This document shows positions 9,905 through 20,605 of a stretch of DNA of 64,000 nt, piece after piece; position 1 is the stretch's first letter, and each line of letters starts with the position of its first letter. A program made the translations under genes and the position numbers. This DNA is from Eupeodes corollae (taxonomy: Eukaryota > Arthropoda > Insecta > Diptera > Syrphidae). Where the stretch lies: contig NC_079147.1 in assembly GCF_945859685.1 (NCBI RefSeq), forward strand, positions 168,871,174-168,935,173, in the 5' to 3' direction. The notes under the pieces were generated by a model, which was not told the origin of the DNA, searched no databases, and worked only from the letters and a program-made list of their open reading frames with translations.

Positions 9905-11355
9905 GTCCGGTATTACACGGCGCGTGTTTAGCCTCGCGTGAATGAAGTGCAAAAGAGAAAGAAAGAACGAAAAGATGAAACAGAAATAAATCTATCTGAA
10001 CATGCACGGGTAGAAATTTCCTTGCATGTTTTTGACGTTTCTCTTTCTACTCTTTCTCTCTTTTTTGGATTTGCTTTATTTACATTTTGAATGTTGATGA
10101 ATGAACACAAATAAAAATGGCTGAGGAATTCAAATGAAGCAAGGAATTAACGTCCGAGCTCATTTTAAATTACGAAATACACCCCATTCTCTATAATCCT
10201 TGCCATCCGGAATATATAACAAACAGGATCAAAAAGCCAGACGCATTTGAAAGTTTGTTAAATGCATTGAAGCCTTTTGATCCAAATATATCAATGGATG
10301 CAATAAAAAGAAAGGCATCATCCTTAACAATGACAAACGGAAGTACTCTTGCATCTCCCACAATCCTGTCATGTGAAAACTTATTAGGTGCATCATCCAA
10401 TATGTTTTGCAAAGAGCTTTGTAGCAAATCTCCAGCGTCATTAGTTCCTCCATTGCTTCCTATGTCCACGTAAATGGCAAACAAATAAACATTGTGACCG
10501 AGTTAAGAGGAAGGCAAGTTGGGCCATACAAAAAATTCTCGGCGAATGCGTCGAGGAAGATTTATCCCTTCCCTAGAGATAACGGAGGGCCTCTATCTGA
10601 AACTTTTTTGACACCAGATCGATCTTTGGAATCAATTCCCTCCACATCAAACAGTTCGAGGGTTAACATTTTAAGTGAAACAACTCTTAGCCGTATCGCT
10701 GCGCAAACTTCTGGGATGGCTTTGGAAAGAAAGGGTTGCGACAGTCTGGTTTGATAATTTATGCTCTTGAAAGATTCACCTGTAGCTAGGAATCTCAAAG
10801 TAGCTGCCAATTTTCAGGCGGTGAGATAGCGTCTCTCATCATTGTATTTTCTTTTTTGATGTCATTTTCAATTAGTGATAAAAGCAGGTCAAATGTTTTT
10901 TCGTCCATCCAGAGATAATTAAAAAAGGATTCGCTTTCATTTACTTTAAGTTCAGATGTTAAAAAACTGAATGATCCCTGGACAGGTCTTTGTTTCGTCC
11001 ATTGTTTAATCCAATTTCTTTTTGTTTAATATATCCAAAGCATCTTCACAAATATCTACAATCTCCAACATTATTTCTTCATCGGAACTGCTATCGGTAT
11101 CCATACAATTAACAATAGTTACCATCGTGTCTAGTAAATTTGTTAGATCTTTGGCTTCCATTTTTGGTATTAGAATTAAGTTTATGTAATCTAAGAATGA
11201 GCGAAGAAAATAAAATGAAAAAAACTGTCAAATAAACGCGCAGTACTGAAATGAGAAAAAGGCTTTGTGTAATAACACTCGCGTCACGGAATGAATGTTC
11301 AAAAGAAAATAACCAAGAGTTGCGCGTTAAACTCACGCGCCGTGTAATACATGAC
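9905..11355 (-). mobile_element. PIF/Harbinger DNA transposon with degenerate transposase
   Basis: The 22 bp TIRs are GTCCGGTATTACACGGCGCG at the left and GTCATGTATTACACGGCGCG read inward from the right, both followed by TG. TAA is duplicated at 9902-9904 and 11356-11358. Excising the element and one TAA restores the LINE-B frame (DHLLWNDNIFDIAKN). The minus-strand transposase remnant starts at ~11161. It includes FFNYLWMDEKTFDLLLSL, LRFLATGESFKS, a DDE-nuclease block IYVDIGSNGGTNDAG (~10475) and LPFVIVKDDAF. Several frameshifts, and loss of sequence between the LATGESF and DIGSNGG blocks, make it non-functional. The helix-turn-helix and D-x-G/DD motifs are typical of Harbinger (DDE_Tnp_4-like) transposases. 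Confidence 0.92.
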
Positions 11356-13150
11356 TAAGAGGTGATCTGTGATATTCATACCAAGTACTGAAAGTTGATT
11401 AGTTTCCTGGATGCAAGTGCCGCTCATGGATAGCGGCATCGGGGCCGGGTTACGCTTTAACGACAGGAGACAGCATTGAGTTTTGGAAGCATTAAATTCT
11501 ACACGGTTTTTGATTCCCCATTGGACAATGCTGTCAAGATCAGAATTTAATGAGCTTATCATACGCTGCCGTTGAAATTCCACATTCGAAGGACAAGGAT
11601 GTGAATCTAGAAACGAATATGAAAAGCTGAGGGTACTGTCGTCGGCGAAACAGTTTAATGGATTAGAAGTGACAGACAAGAGATCGTTTATGAATATAAG
11701 GAAGAGAGTCGGAGACAAAACGGAGCCCTGGGGTACACCAGCATTTATTTTATGAATTTCAGACATGAAACCATCCAATACAACTTGTATTGAACAGTTA
11801 GAAAGGTAATTTCTAATCCAACGAAGAAGAGATTCATCAATACCAAAAGCACGCATTTTCGATAAGAGAGCTTGGTGTCAAACTCTATCAAATGCTTTTG
11901 AAATATCAAGTGCAATAATCTTACTTTCTCCAAAACGATGTAAAGATTTGTTCCACTGTTCGGTGAGATGAACCATGAGATCATCAGTGGACCTATTGCT
12001 ACGAAAGCCATACTGTCGGTCATTAAGAAGCTTCCGTTCTTCAAGATATTTCTTAAGCTAAAAATTAATCAGCGTTTCCATGACCTTGGAAAGAAGGGAC
12101 GTACATAAGTGCAATTGGACGATAGTTTGAGGGGGAGGAGGATTCGCCTTTTTTAGGGACAGGCTGGACAAATGCAGTTTTCCATCCACTCGGGAAGAGA
12201 CCTGTAGAATAGGACAGATGGAAAAGCTTACGCAGTGGTTTTGCCAGCGTTGAAGAACACCTCTTCAGAACAATAGGGGGAATACTATCCGGGCCAGCGG
12301 ATTTGTGTATGTCAAGGTCTTTCAGTACTCTTTCGACTGCACGAGTGCGAAAGAAGATTCGTCCCATAGAATCATTTACGCTCTCAAGAACAGGAGGACT
12401 CATGACACTATCCGGTAGCTTCGAATTAACAGCAAAATGTGCTGCAAGCAAATTGGCTTTATCAATCGAGCTTACATAGGAAGTGTCATTGTGGACGAGC
12501 GTTGGAACCGAGGATGACGTGGTGTTTCGTACGTTTTATACAAATGACCAAAAATTTTTACTGCCTTTGGGACATTGCAGTATTTTTTGTCTTAATTTCT
12601 GATCATGCAAAAATTTGGTTCTTCGAATATGACCATTACAGGTCTTTCTAGCTTGTTTAAACTTATTCCGGTTTTCCTCAGTCGGGTTGGCTTTATAACA
12701 ACGGAAACTTACATCTCTGATCCTAATAACCTCTTTACAGCTCAAATCAAACCATGAGTTCTCTTTGGGTTTGATAGATTTCACCCTATTCGGGATAAAA
12801 TTTCTCATTCCACAAAGAATTAAATTTGTCACCATATCTGCGCTGGAATCCACGTCACTATCGAGGAAGCATAGTGACCAGTTAAAGTTCCTGAAGAATT
12901 CATTGAGACCGTCCCAGTTGGCTTTCTCATATTGCCAAACGGTTCTCATAGGAGGTTTTTCTTTAACTGGGTTTTTTCGACATGAGAATTTTGCAGATAC
13001 GATACAATGGTCTGATGTGCCTAGAGGCGGTAATACACTTATTGTGTATTTATTAGGGTCAGAGGTAAGAAACAAGTCTAGGGTGTTGGCCGATTGACCT
13101 GCAATGTCAGTGATTCTAGTTGGCTCATCGACAAGCTGAGTTAATTGATT
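11356..13150 (-). mobile_element. LINE family B, endonuclease and RT part
   Basis: The minus strand encodes, in order, the C-terminal half of an apurinic-type endonuclease (LVDEPTRITDIAG, then GTSDHC with the catalytic SDH at 13015-13007), a connector, and RT blocks. The RT blocks are SAGPDSIPP, VPKKGESSSPSNYRPIAL, AGVPQGSVLSPTLF and CFADDST (FADD at 11649-11638). The copy is 5'-truncated within the endonuclease near 13150 and has a frameshift at ~12060-12110. It is the same element as 9272-9904, split by the Harbinger transposon. Domain order and sequence are Jockey/CR1-like. Confidence 0.9.
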
Positions 13151-13154
13151 TAAC

Positions 13155-13420
13155 TAAGCAAAGATCTCAACATACTCAACATGGGAGTGCATATTCCATG
13201 GGGTTTGGATTTGGTGGCGGATTTAGGAGTTTTTTGAAATGTGTAGCTAACTCTCCAGCTTCCACTTTGATATTTTGCGAGAACAGGGCTCCATTTAGTA
13301 CTTCGGCAGTTTTCCAGAAGGAACGACATTTATATTTCTTCCAATTAGGCTGGCTATAAAACGGATGGTTTTGACGAGATACCGGTAAGCTCGAATTCAG
13401 CCTATTTCCTCCTTGGTCAG
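13155..13420 (-). mobile_element. Possible second LINE ORF2 fragment
   Basis: The minus strand reads QPNWKKYKCRSFW, EVLNGALFSQNIKVEAGE and HFKKLLNPPP, which resembles the linker before the RT domain of non-LTR elements. It is out of order relative to the adjacent LINE-B endonuclease, so it is either a different element or a rearrangement. The assignment is weak. Confidence 0.35.
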
Positions 13421-14060
13421 ACCCGTGCCTCTACCCCGATCCATACTTCTTGATTATATCAAATTAATACTCGTTTTAAGCACCCAAACAATCAGAGTAT
13501 CCTTTTATCTGATTAAAACACGCTAATATGTAAATTTAGGTCTTGTCCCTATCCAGGTCACTTACAAAAACAGGTACTTTGTATGAGCTTTTTTGGAAAA
13601 ACATATTTTTAGCTATACAAACTTAATACATACCTCATTCATTCCATTTGGGTTTTTCTAAAAAACATTGGGTTTAAAAATAAAGTCAAATAAAAAAAGC
13701 TCGTCACTATTCATGTAACACGAAGTGTAGTTCTGCCATTTTTTAAAAGAAAGTTAAATATCAAAAAATGCAAATATGGCCAAACAGTATCAAACAGAAT
13801 TTTGAAATACCAGACTTAAACCAACTCTCAATCAAAAATCGACAAGGAAAATTAATTATAAGAGACTCTCCTTTTAATGAAGTTAAGCACAATTTTTTTT
13901 TAATTATTAAAAATTCGATTTATGTAGTTACGTAGTAATTTAATCGGTAGTTTTGAAATATATTGAATTTGTTCACTTATATCTACTTATTTATGTATGC
14001 CAGCTTTTACATTTTTTATTTTTCAACTATTCGGATAAAATACGATGAGTGTCTTTTTAG

Positions 14061-14374
14061 TTATTCTTATAGTAGCTGCTATGGCTTTTGCCAAGCCAGC
14101 CAAGAGCCCTCCACCAAATACTTGCACTCGGGCCTGTGAGACGAAATATGAACCAATTTGTGGAAAAGCTAAGAACGGAAGTAAGGAACGTTTGTTAACT
14201 TTTGGTAATCAATGTGTCTTGACCAACTACAATTGTGAACATTCCGATGATCGTAAGTTATACAATCTCCATATTAGCTAAAAAATGTTTAATTTTTTTG
14301 TTTTTGTACTCCTAGCTTATGAGAAGAAATCAAGTGGAGAATGCGGAAACAAAGTAAGCGTACGCCTCCAGTGA
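14061..14374 (+). CDS. Kazal-type serine protease inhibitor, coding exons 2 and 3
   Basis: The exons are 14061-14252 and 14316-14374, separated by a 63 nt intron (donor C|GTAAGT, acceptor CTCCTAG). With exon 1 the protein is 92 residues: a ~20-residue signal peptide, a short KPAKSPPP linker, then one Kazal domain. All six cysteines are visible, in the blocks CTRAC, YEPICG, FGNQCVL, YNC and SGEC. The join restores DDPYEKKSSGEC, the usual Kazal C-terminal block. The product should be secreted and inhibit serine proteases. The P1 residue cannot be assigned safely, because the stretch between cysteines two and three is short. The stop is at 14372-14374, and AATAAA lies at 14395 and 14415. The gene is convergent with IscU, whose stop is ~350 nt downstream. 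Confidence 0.9.
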
Positions 14375-14726
14375 AATGTTTTATATGCAACATTAATAAA
14401 TGTATTCGAATTTGAATAAATAAAAATAATGCAATAATTTCTTCTTTTTTTAATTTTTATAATTTTTCATTTTTTTAAATTGGAGCCTCGAATGTTCACT
14501 TGAATATTTACCTTACAATCGAACAATTCTCTGCTATGATAAGAAGCGCAAGTTTTAATAAGTATATTTCATAATTTACTTCAAAAACATTTCTAAATTC
14601 TACAGAAGTTTTAATAATACAGTATTAATTGTTAATATTGTTTTCTTTAGAAAAATATCTCGCTCTGCATTTACTCTCGAAGAAGCTATTATCATCCATC
14701 CACACTCTGTCTAAATTTGTTTGCAT

Positions 14727-15323
14727 CTACTGCGCATCAGTTGTCTGCTGCTTTACTTTGTAGTCAGCTAGAGCAGCCTTAATTGCATCTTCGGCCAACA
14801 TGGAACAATGTAATTTAACAGGAGGAAGACGTAATTCCTTAGCGATGTCCGTGTTCTTGAGTTTGCCAGCTTCATCGATTGTCTTTCCCTTTACCCATTC
14901 GGTAGCCAATGAGCTTGATGCAATTGCAGAACCGCAACCAAAGGTCTTGAACTTGGCATCGATTATTTTGCCATTTTCATCGACTTTGATTTGCAATTTC
15001 ATTACGTCCCCACACGCCGGAGCACCAACTAGGCCTGTGCCTACATTTTTATCTTTTTTATCCATAGAGCCAACATTACGAGGATTTTCATAGTGTTCAA
15101 CTACCTAAGGGAATTAGAGTATTTGTATATATTATGATTTCACAACAATGATAATGATTATGAAAGACCTTAGTGGAATTATAGAATACACTATGTACAT
15201 AGGTACTACTCAATAAAGGGTTGAAATGAAAATACTTACATTTTCATGATAAAATGCGGCTGGCACCGATTGTACTCGCTTTATTTGGCTTTGTAAAATT
15301 CTTGATGCTCGAGTTAGAGACAT
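14727..15323 (-). CDS. IscU: Iron-sulfur cluster assembly scaffold IscU, mitochondrial
   Basis: There are two exons, 15323-15240 (28 codons) and 15104-14727, with a 135 nt intron (donor T|GTAAGT, acceptor CCTTAG). The protein is 153 residues, the usual size. The N-terminal part (MSLTRASRILQSQIKRVQS) is basic and hydroxylated, as expected for a mitochondrial presequence. The mature domain starts FYHENVVEHYENPRNVGSMD. The three cluster-ligand cysteines are present in GAPACGD, TFGCGSAIASS and LPPVKLHCSMLAEDAI, together with the conserved Asp after the first Cys. The LPPVK motif is the site recognised by the HSC70-type chaperone. The product builds Fe-S clusters with the NFS1-ISD11-frataxin complex in the matrix. 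The gene is intact and convergent with the Kazal gene. Confidence 0.97.
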
Positions 15324-15840
15324 AATGTTTATTGTAACGCGAAGTTAATGAAATTATTAATTATAATTTATTTCTTAAATCTTCCTTTAATTTCTATTGT
15401 GATTTGGAACTGCGTGTTATCTAGAAGAAAAACAGAACGAAATGTCTGTCAGCAGAATGAAAAATCAAAGGCAAACAGCTGATAGAAGAAACTAACTTCG
15501 AAAATGGTTGACACAGAGTGGGGTGTGTTCAAGGAGTAGAATATACAAATTTCTGCTTAGTGTCCAGTACAATACAGACCAAAAATATAAATATTAAACT
15601 AAACGCCAAAACAATTTCAACGAAGGTAACATAACGTTGAAAAGTTTGGAAATTTTATTGCTTTTTCCTTAAATACAAAAGTTTTGACTACTTTGGTTTT
15701 GGAATAACTTCCATAAAGTTGGTTGAGAAAAAAGTATACATACATTTTTCTTAAAAACAATTTTTTTTTGCTAAATCTACATCTACACATAATTTTAACC
15801 TTATGACTTTTCCCAGAGAAAGGCCGTTCATTTGAACGAC
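15324..15840. other. IscU 5' flank
   Basis: AT-rich, with no coding signal. No clear TATA box stands near the expected start of IscU, which would fit a housekeeping promoter. Confidence 0.35.
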
Positions 15841-15844
15841 TTTT

Positions 15845-16185
15845 TCAATAAAGATTTTTTTTCACTGAATACTTATGGTATAATGTGATAAGCCAGAAGT
15901 GAAAATGAGTCAAATTTTGAAAGTGTCTTAATACAAAAATTATTTTTTTTGAATAAACCATCCATTGCTCGTTTTTAAATAGCTCACACCTAAACATAAT
16001 TATTTTAATAATCAGTGCTTTAGCCAAAACTAACCTTGTTCTGTGCTGCCCAAAAATTGAGAGGATTTGCATAAACTTTACCCCATGTCATCTTGATATG
16101 GTTATTCGATTTAATTATTTTGTTAAAAGATTCAACAAAATCAATTCGACTTTTATTAAGAAAAATAATCGGATAGTATGAAATA
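15845..16185 (-). mobile_element. LINE family C, 3' part
   Basis: Minus-strand 16289-16020 reads YYPIIFLNKSRID, FNKIIKSNNHIKMTWGKVYA and NPLNFWAAQ, the thumb region of a Jockey/CR1-type RT. It continues at 17661 across the inserted MITE. It is degenerate further 3'. Confidence 0.6.
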
Positions 16186-17660
16186 CATTGACATACTATA
16201 CATGGACTGCTTGTGGTGTGAATTTTCCATACAAAATTTGAATAAAAATGGTTCCACTTCAAATTAGCTACACTAGCCCTTTCAGGCACAGTGGCAAAAA
16301 AAGTTATGAAATATTTAGCGACATCTGTTTGTATTTAGTTGAGATAAGCTTTTTCTGACATAGAAAGTACCGACATCTAGTATAATTTGTTGAAGACAAA
16401 CGATACCATGTTTTTTTGCTGTGAGCAGTGCTGTCGTTTTGAAAATTTCAAGAGTAGTATTTTGCTATCATTTTGGGGAGCATTTTCTTAAATTGAGGAG
16501 TAAAACAAAAAAACAACAAACACATGCTTGGCCCACGAACAAAATTAAAAACTGAAAATAAAAATGTCCAAATTCTAAGTTAATTGGCCTATTGCGAAGG
16601 TTAATGTTCCGAAAACAGACAAATAGAAGGATATAATGTCGTACCAAATTTCTGCTTTTACTGCTTAAAGGCCAACATTTTAAAATAATACAGTTGAAAT
16701 AAATAATTTAAATTCATACATTTTTTTATTAAATAAGAAATTGACAATTGAAATTATATTTTACATCAACATACATGTTTGAATATTCAAGAATAAATTA
16801 AAGTCATTATTGTAAATTCGATGTTTTATATTTTCAGTTACAATCATTAAGGGGTCAATTATAGCTACCATTGAAACCGATCAAGACGGTGTTTCCCTTT
16901 GATTGAAAATGAAAATTATATAATCATCCATCGGAAATCACACAAAGAATTTGTTTTTTTGAGAAAAAAGTGTAATTGCGTATTTATTTTTCTCTACAAC
17001 GGAAATTCATTTTCCTGAACAGCTGATACTTTATGTTCAAAGGTGAAACGAATCGTTCCACTGATTTGTGTTCCAAATTTTGTCGGTGGATTTCAATTGG
17101 GAAATTTTTTCAATGACAGAAATGTTTAAGTATAGCTATAAACGACCTGTCAAAAAAATTCTAATGTTTGTTTTCAATGATGAAAACCAATAATAGTTAT
17201 AACTGTCGCTTATACAATGATTTGTTATTCTCGATTAAAGTTTTCGATGGCTACCATTTTCTGTGAAATCGTTTTTAAGGAGTTCCTTAGCAGTTAATAG
17301 GGCATTTACCTTGAGTGAATTTCTGTTTTTATCTTTTATAAGGCTTATATCTGAAAATTTTCTTTCTGCTGTTGCACTATTATTGGGGCATTATATTTTA
17401 AATTTTGGTTTTTATTGTAAACCAAATACAAATTTCTTTTCCGTTTTATTTTGGTGAGTAGTTTTCGTCCGTGGTTAGAGTAGCAGTTGACTCTGAAAAT
17501 AGTAAAATACTACTATAGTATCAAAAACGACAGCAGTGGATGTGAGTATTAAATGTTACACAATTTTTCCGCATAGCCCTCTTTGCGCTAGTGTTTTGTC
17601 CGTTAAAAGTGGAACCATCGTGAAGTTGGCTACTAGCAGTCCATGTATAGTATGTCAATG
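16186..17660. mobile_element. MITE with 26 bp TIR and 8 bp TSD, host of a hAT element
   Basis: The TIR CATTGACATACTATACATGG then ACTGCT is present at 16186-16211 and inverted at 17635-17660. The 8 bp duplication ATGAAATA lies at 16178-16185 and 17661-17668. Without the nested hAT the element is ~350 bp. An 8 bp duplication and CA- terminus fit a P- or hAT-type origin. The flanking DNA on both sides is LINE-C. Confidence 0.85.
16426..17538 (-). mobile_element. hAT transposon remnant nested in the MITE
   Basis: The ends are CAGTGCTGTCGTTTT and, inverted, CACTGCTGTCGTTTT. They are flanked by GCTGTGAG (16418-16425) and GATGTGAG (17539-17546), an 8 bp duplication with one mismatch. The minus strand at ~17395-17280 reads NNSATAERKFSDISLIKDKN then RNSLKVNALL. 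This is the C-terminal dimerisation block of hAT transposases (S-A-T-x-E-R-x-F-S ... R-N-x-L). The remainder of the transposase is not readable. Confidence 0.82.
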
Positions 17661-17668
17661 ATGAAATA

Positions 17669-18430
17669 TCTACCGGTTTTCTAGAAACAACCAAACATTT
17701 TGATTCGGACGGATTTCAATGGAGACCGTTTGCTCTAGACCACTGAAGAATTCTGCATCTGCACATAATCTGCGTACATATCAACCTAAAAACTTAGGGA
17801 AGTCATCAATGTGGAATACCTGAGGATAGTGGAAGAATGTCTGATACAGTGTTATTATAAACAACTGCTTGCGATCTACAATTTAAATACTAAAATATGA
17901 GTTTTGTGGACGTTGAAGAAGATTTGAATTGGCTTTAAAGTTTACTGTAAAGCACATTGTGATGTCTAATGCCTTAGCAAATCAAGTAGGTCAAGAAAAT
18001 TTACTTCATCACTGCCCACAACTTGTCTTAAATCTTCTGTCACATTTATTAAAGCAGTTATGCAACTATATTTTGGACGGAAACCTGATTGATTGTCACT
18101 TAGTCGACTATTATTTTGAGGAAATGTTTGTATGTATGAACTCATTATTCTATCAATTACTTTGGATAGAAACGGTAGAATTGCAATTATTGTTCTATAT
18201 TCATTTCGGTTTTTAGTTACTGGTATGATTTAAGCTCTTTTCCAAGCTAAAGGATAAGTTCATGATGGTAGATATTTTAAGATAAAGGGAAGAACAATTT
18301 TAATGAATGCTGGACTTATTTTATCAACCTTTTTCTAATTTGCTTTAATGCAAAAATAATTTTTAAAGCATCAGCATCATCAACAGCTCAAAAGCTACAG
18401 TTCGGAGATAGGTTGTTAACATTCACAAAA
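17669..18430 (-). mobile_element. LINE family C, RT part
   Basis: The minus strand carries recognisable but stop-ridden RT blocks: LAWKRA.IIPVTKN (~18235), IAILPFLSKVIDRIM, DNQSGFRPKYSCITALINV (~18100), and further on a ...FSSTSTK...-like stretch. It continues 3' at 15845-16185 on the other side of the MITE/hAT nest. Confidence 0.65.
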
Positions 18431-20034
18431 GGTTCGTCATTATATCAGATATTCGAAATTTTACCGACCTGGTTGGGAGATCAAACTGAGGTTTTCATGT
18501 GGCAGAAGTGGAACTCCACATAAAATTGCATTATTCATCGTTTCCTTAAGCAAAAGGTTTTCATCATTTTCTGTTAGTTTACTAGAAAGCGTTTTAATTT
18601 GCTCAAAAACTCTTAAAATGTTTTGTAACTCTTTCATCGCTATAAGTTGACGATTAAAATAAACAGAGATAAACATAAAAAGTAGATTTAAGGAAAAGAC
18701 TACATCAACACGAATTCGATGTCTAGTAGCTTTTCATATGAAATGGAATAGTACTATCATGAAGAGGAACGAACGAAGCGACGTCTGGACAAACGTCAAT
18801 GTACTAAATCTACAAAGTTTGTGGAGAATTTTAAATGGGGGAAATTTGGAGACAATTTGGTAATTCAAAACAGAGAAGAATGTATACAAAATCAGCTATG
18901 GTTGGAGGGAGACAATAAAGAGACATTTTTTTTTGTTTATTTATTTATGTATAGAGCAATAATAAAAACAAATACCAATAAGCCAAATAGCAAATTCAAA
19001 TTTAAATTTTTTAACTGTTGCCTGTTAGCCGATTGTTAATGTATGAATCAAAAATACGTTAAAATACCTATATTTTCAAAACAAAAAGGAAGTAGGTACA
19101 ATTTTTTTGTTTTTCTTAGGTATACATGTATCTATATCTACATATTTATATTTGATCAAATGAAAGTAGGAATTATTATATTGTTATTGGAATGAAAAGA
19201 ATACGCTATGGATGTAGTATATTTAAAGAGAAGACAGATATAAGTCAATGGCGGATTAGGGTTGTTGTATGGGTGATGACTTTATTCCAATCGCGCAGCG
19301 GAAAATCATTATTTTTTGAGCGATGGACGATCCTGGGAGGGGTTATATGTGCTAAAAAGCTCAAACAGTTAAGTTGTATAAAAAAAGACTTTATCTAAAG
19401 ATTTTTAATTAATTTAGCGATATTCATCAAAATCGATTTGCCGTCAAAAACAACTTAAATATGTGTTTTCAATTAAGAAAAAATTGAAATTATTTTCTTA
19501 AGGTGTTTTCTAAGGTTCTTAAGAAGAAACCTAGAATAAGAGATCGCTAAGTGCATTTTATTTTCTGAAACTCGTCTTCAGTTCCATCTTATTTTTTTTA
19601 AGCAAATAAATATTGTAAGACATTCTTAATCTACTTTTTGAAGTGAATTTGCTTTGAAAGTTCTAAACCTAATATTTAAACATGATTTGCAAGAATATAA
19701 ATGTGCTAAGGACAGTAAAAGTAAGACTTTCGTTGAACTATTGGTAAATTGAAAAACATAATTAACGTTTCATATCTATTAATTTAATAGTAATAACTGA
19801 AGTGAAAAGTCATTCTGCAGTGTGTCAGTGCCACACTAAAGTTTCTTCCCAACTTATTTACTTAAATTAATTTGTTTCTATTTAATTTTTAGAAAAAATA
19901 TGTGCTTTAATGTACTTTCTTCCTTAAATGTAAGAACCAAACATTTCCCTCTACAATTTTTAGGTTTTGTTGACTCTTTGAAGATCAAAAGATTGTCAAA
20001 ACATTCAGTCATTTTTAACTTGATATACGTTTTT
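18431..20034. other. No gene recognised; degenerate repeat at 19.5-20.0 kb
   Basis: There are short ORFs only. 19540-20010 shares blocks with both flanks of the long-TIR element (3845-3900 and 8855-8945). It may represent an unoccupied copy of that target repeat. Confidence 0.35.
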
Positions 20035-20200
20035 TTATGTTTTTGACGTTAAGAGGAATCTAAGTAAATTTTTCTTAGAGAGATGTATGTACGTACGAGT
20101 GTTGGTAAATATGTACATACGAAGAACACAAGAACCAGTAGAGATGTCGACTTCAAATTAAGTTTGCTATGCAGATACATAAGGCATATTATATTGGTAA
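20035..20200 (+). repeat. R1.1 repeat, 5' fragment
   Basis: The blocks TTTTTGACGTTAAGAG, the GTACGTACG run and ACAAGAACCAGTAGAGATGT match the 5' part of the R1.1 copies at 37319 and 62040. Confidence 0.55.
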
Positions 20201-20278
20201 ATTATAGCTAGTGCCGTAATAGAAAGTAAGTGCAGTAATGGAAAGTGTGAATAAAACATATGTCCACTATTATATGCA

Positions 20279-20594
20279 AAAATGGGGTGGCGCAACAGTC
20301 CGTTGTGAACCAGGGCCTAGTGACTTACAACTCTCGACCATTCCTGTGTGCGAGTACTGTTATCAGGAATGGAGGGGACCTACAATTTTAGGCCGAATCC
20401 GAACGGCTAGTTTGAGAAAGCACTTTTTCATGACAAGAATTACTCTTGAAGGATTTGTCAATTCCTCGCAAGAGGCAGTACCCGCGAAAATTATTTTTTT
20501 TAAATTAAGGGGGCACAGGCAGGGATTGAACCCAAGACCCCTTGCATGACAGTCTAACGCACTAACCATCATGCCACGGGTACTACTACTACAA
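20279..20594 (-). repeat. tRNA-derived SINE, full length, with TSD
   Basis: An 11 bp TSD, TATTATATGCA, lies at 20268-20278 and 20595-20605. Read on the minus strand, the head contains an A box (TGGTTAGTGCG, 20569-20559) and a B box (GGTTCAATCCC, 20532-20522), with CTGTCATGC between them. This pattern and spacing resemble tRNA-Asp (GUC). A ~240 bp unrelated body follows. It is the reference copy for at least eight in the window. Confidence 0.9.
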
Positions 20595-20605
20595 TATTAT
20601 ATGCA

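Noticed and set aside
10494..10754. Plus-strand ORF inside the Harbinger element
   Set aside because: It is a shadow of the transposase frame on the other strand.
12439..13097. Plus-strand ORFs across LINE-B
   Set aside because: They are antisense to clear endonuclease and RT coding and show no domain.
14045..14060. ATG at 14045 as start of the Kazal gene
   Set aside because: It gives a plausible signal peptide too (MSVFLVILIVAAMAFA), but TCTTTTTAG at 14052-14060 is a good acceptor. The upstream exon at 2594 joins in phase with a better leader and a TATA/Inr promoter. Kept only as an alternative.
20522..20575. tRNA gene
   Set aside because: The A and B boxes are present, but the cloverleaf cannot be closed and the sequence continues into a repeated SINE body.
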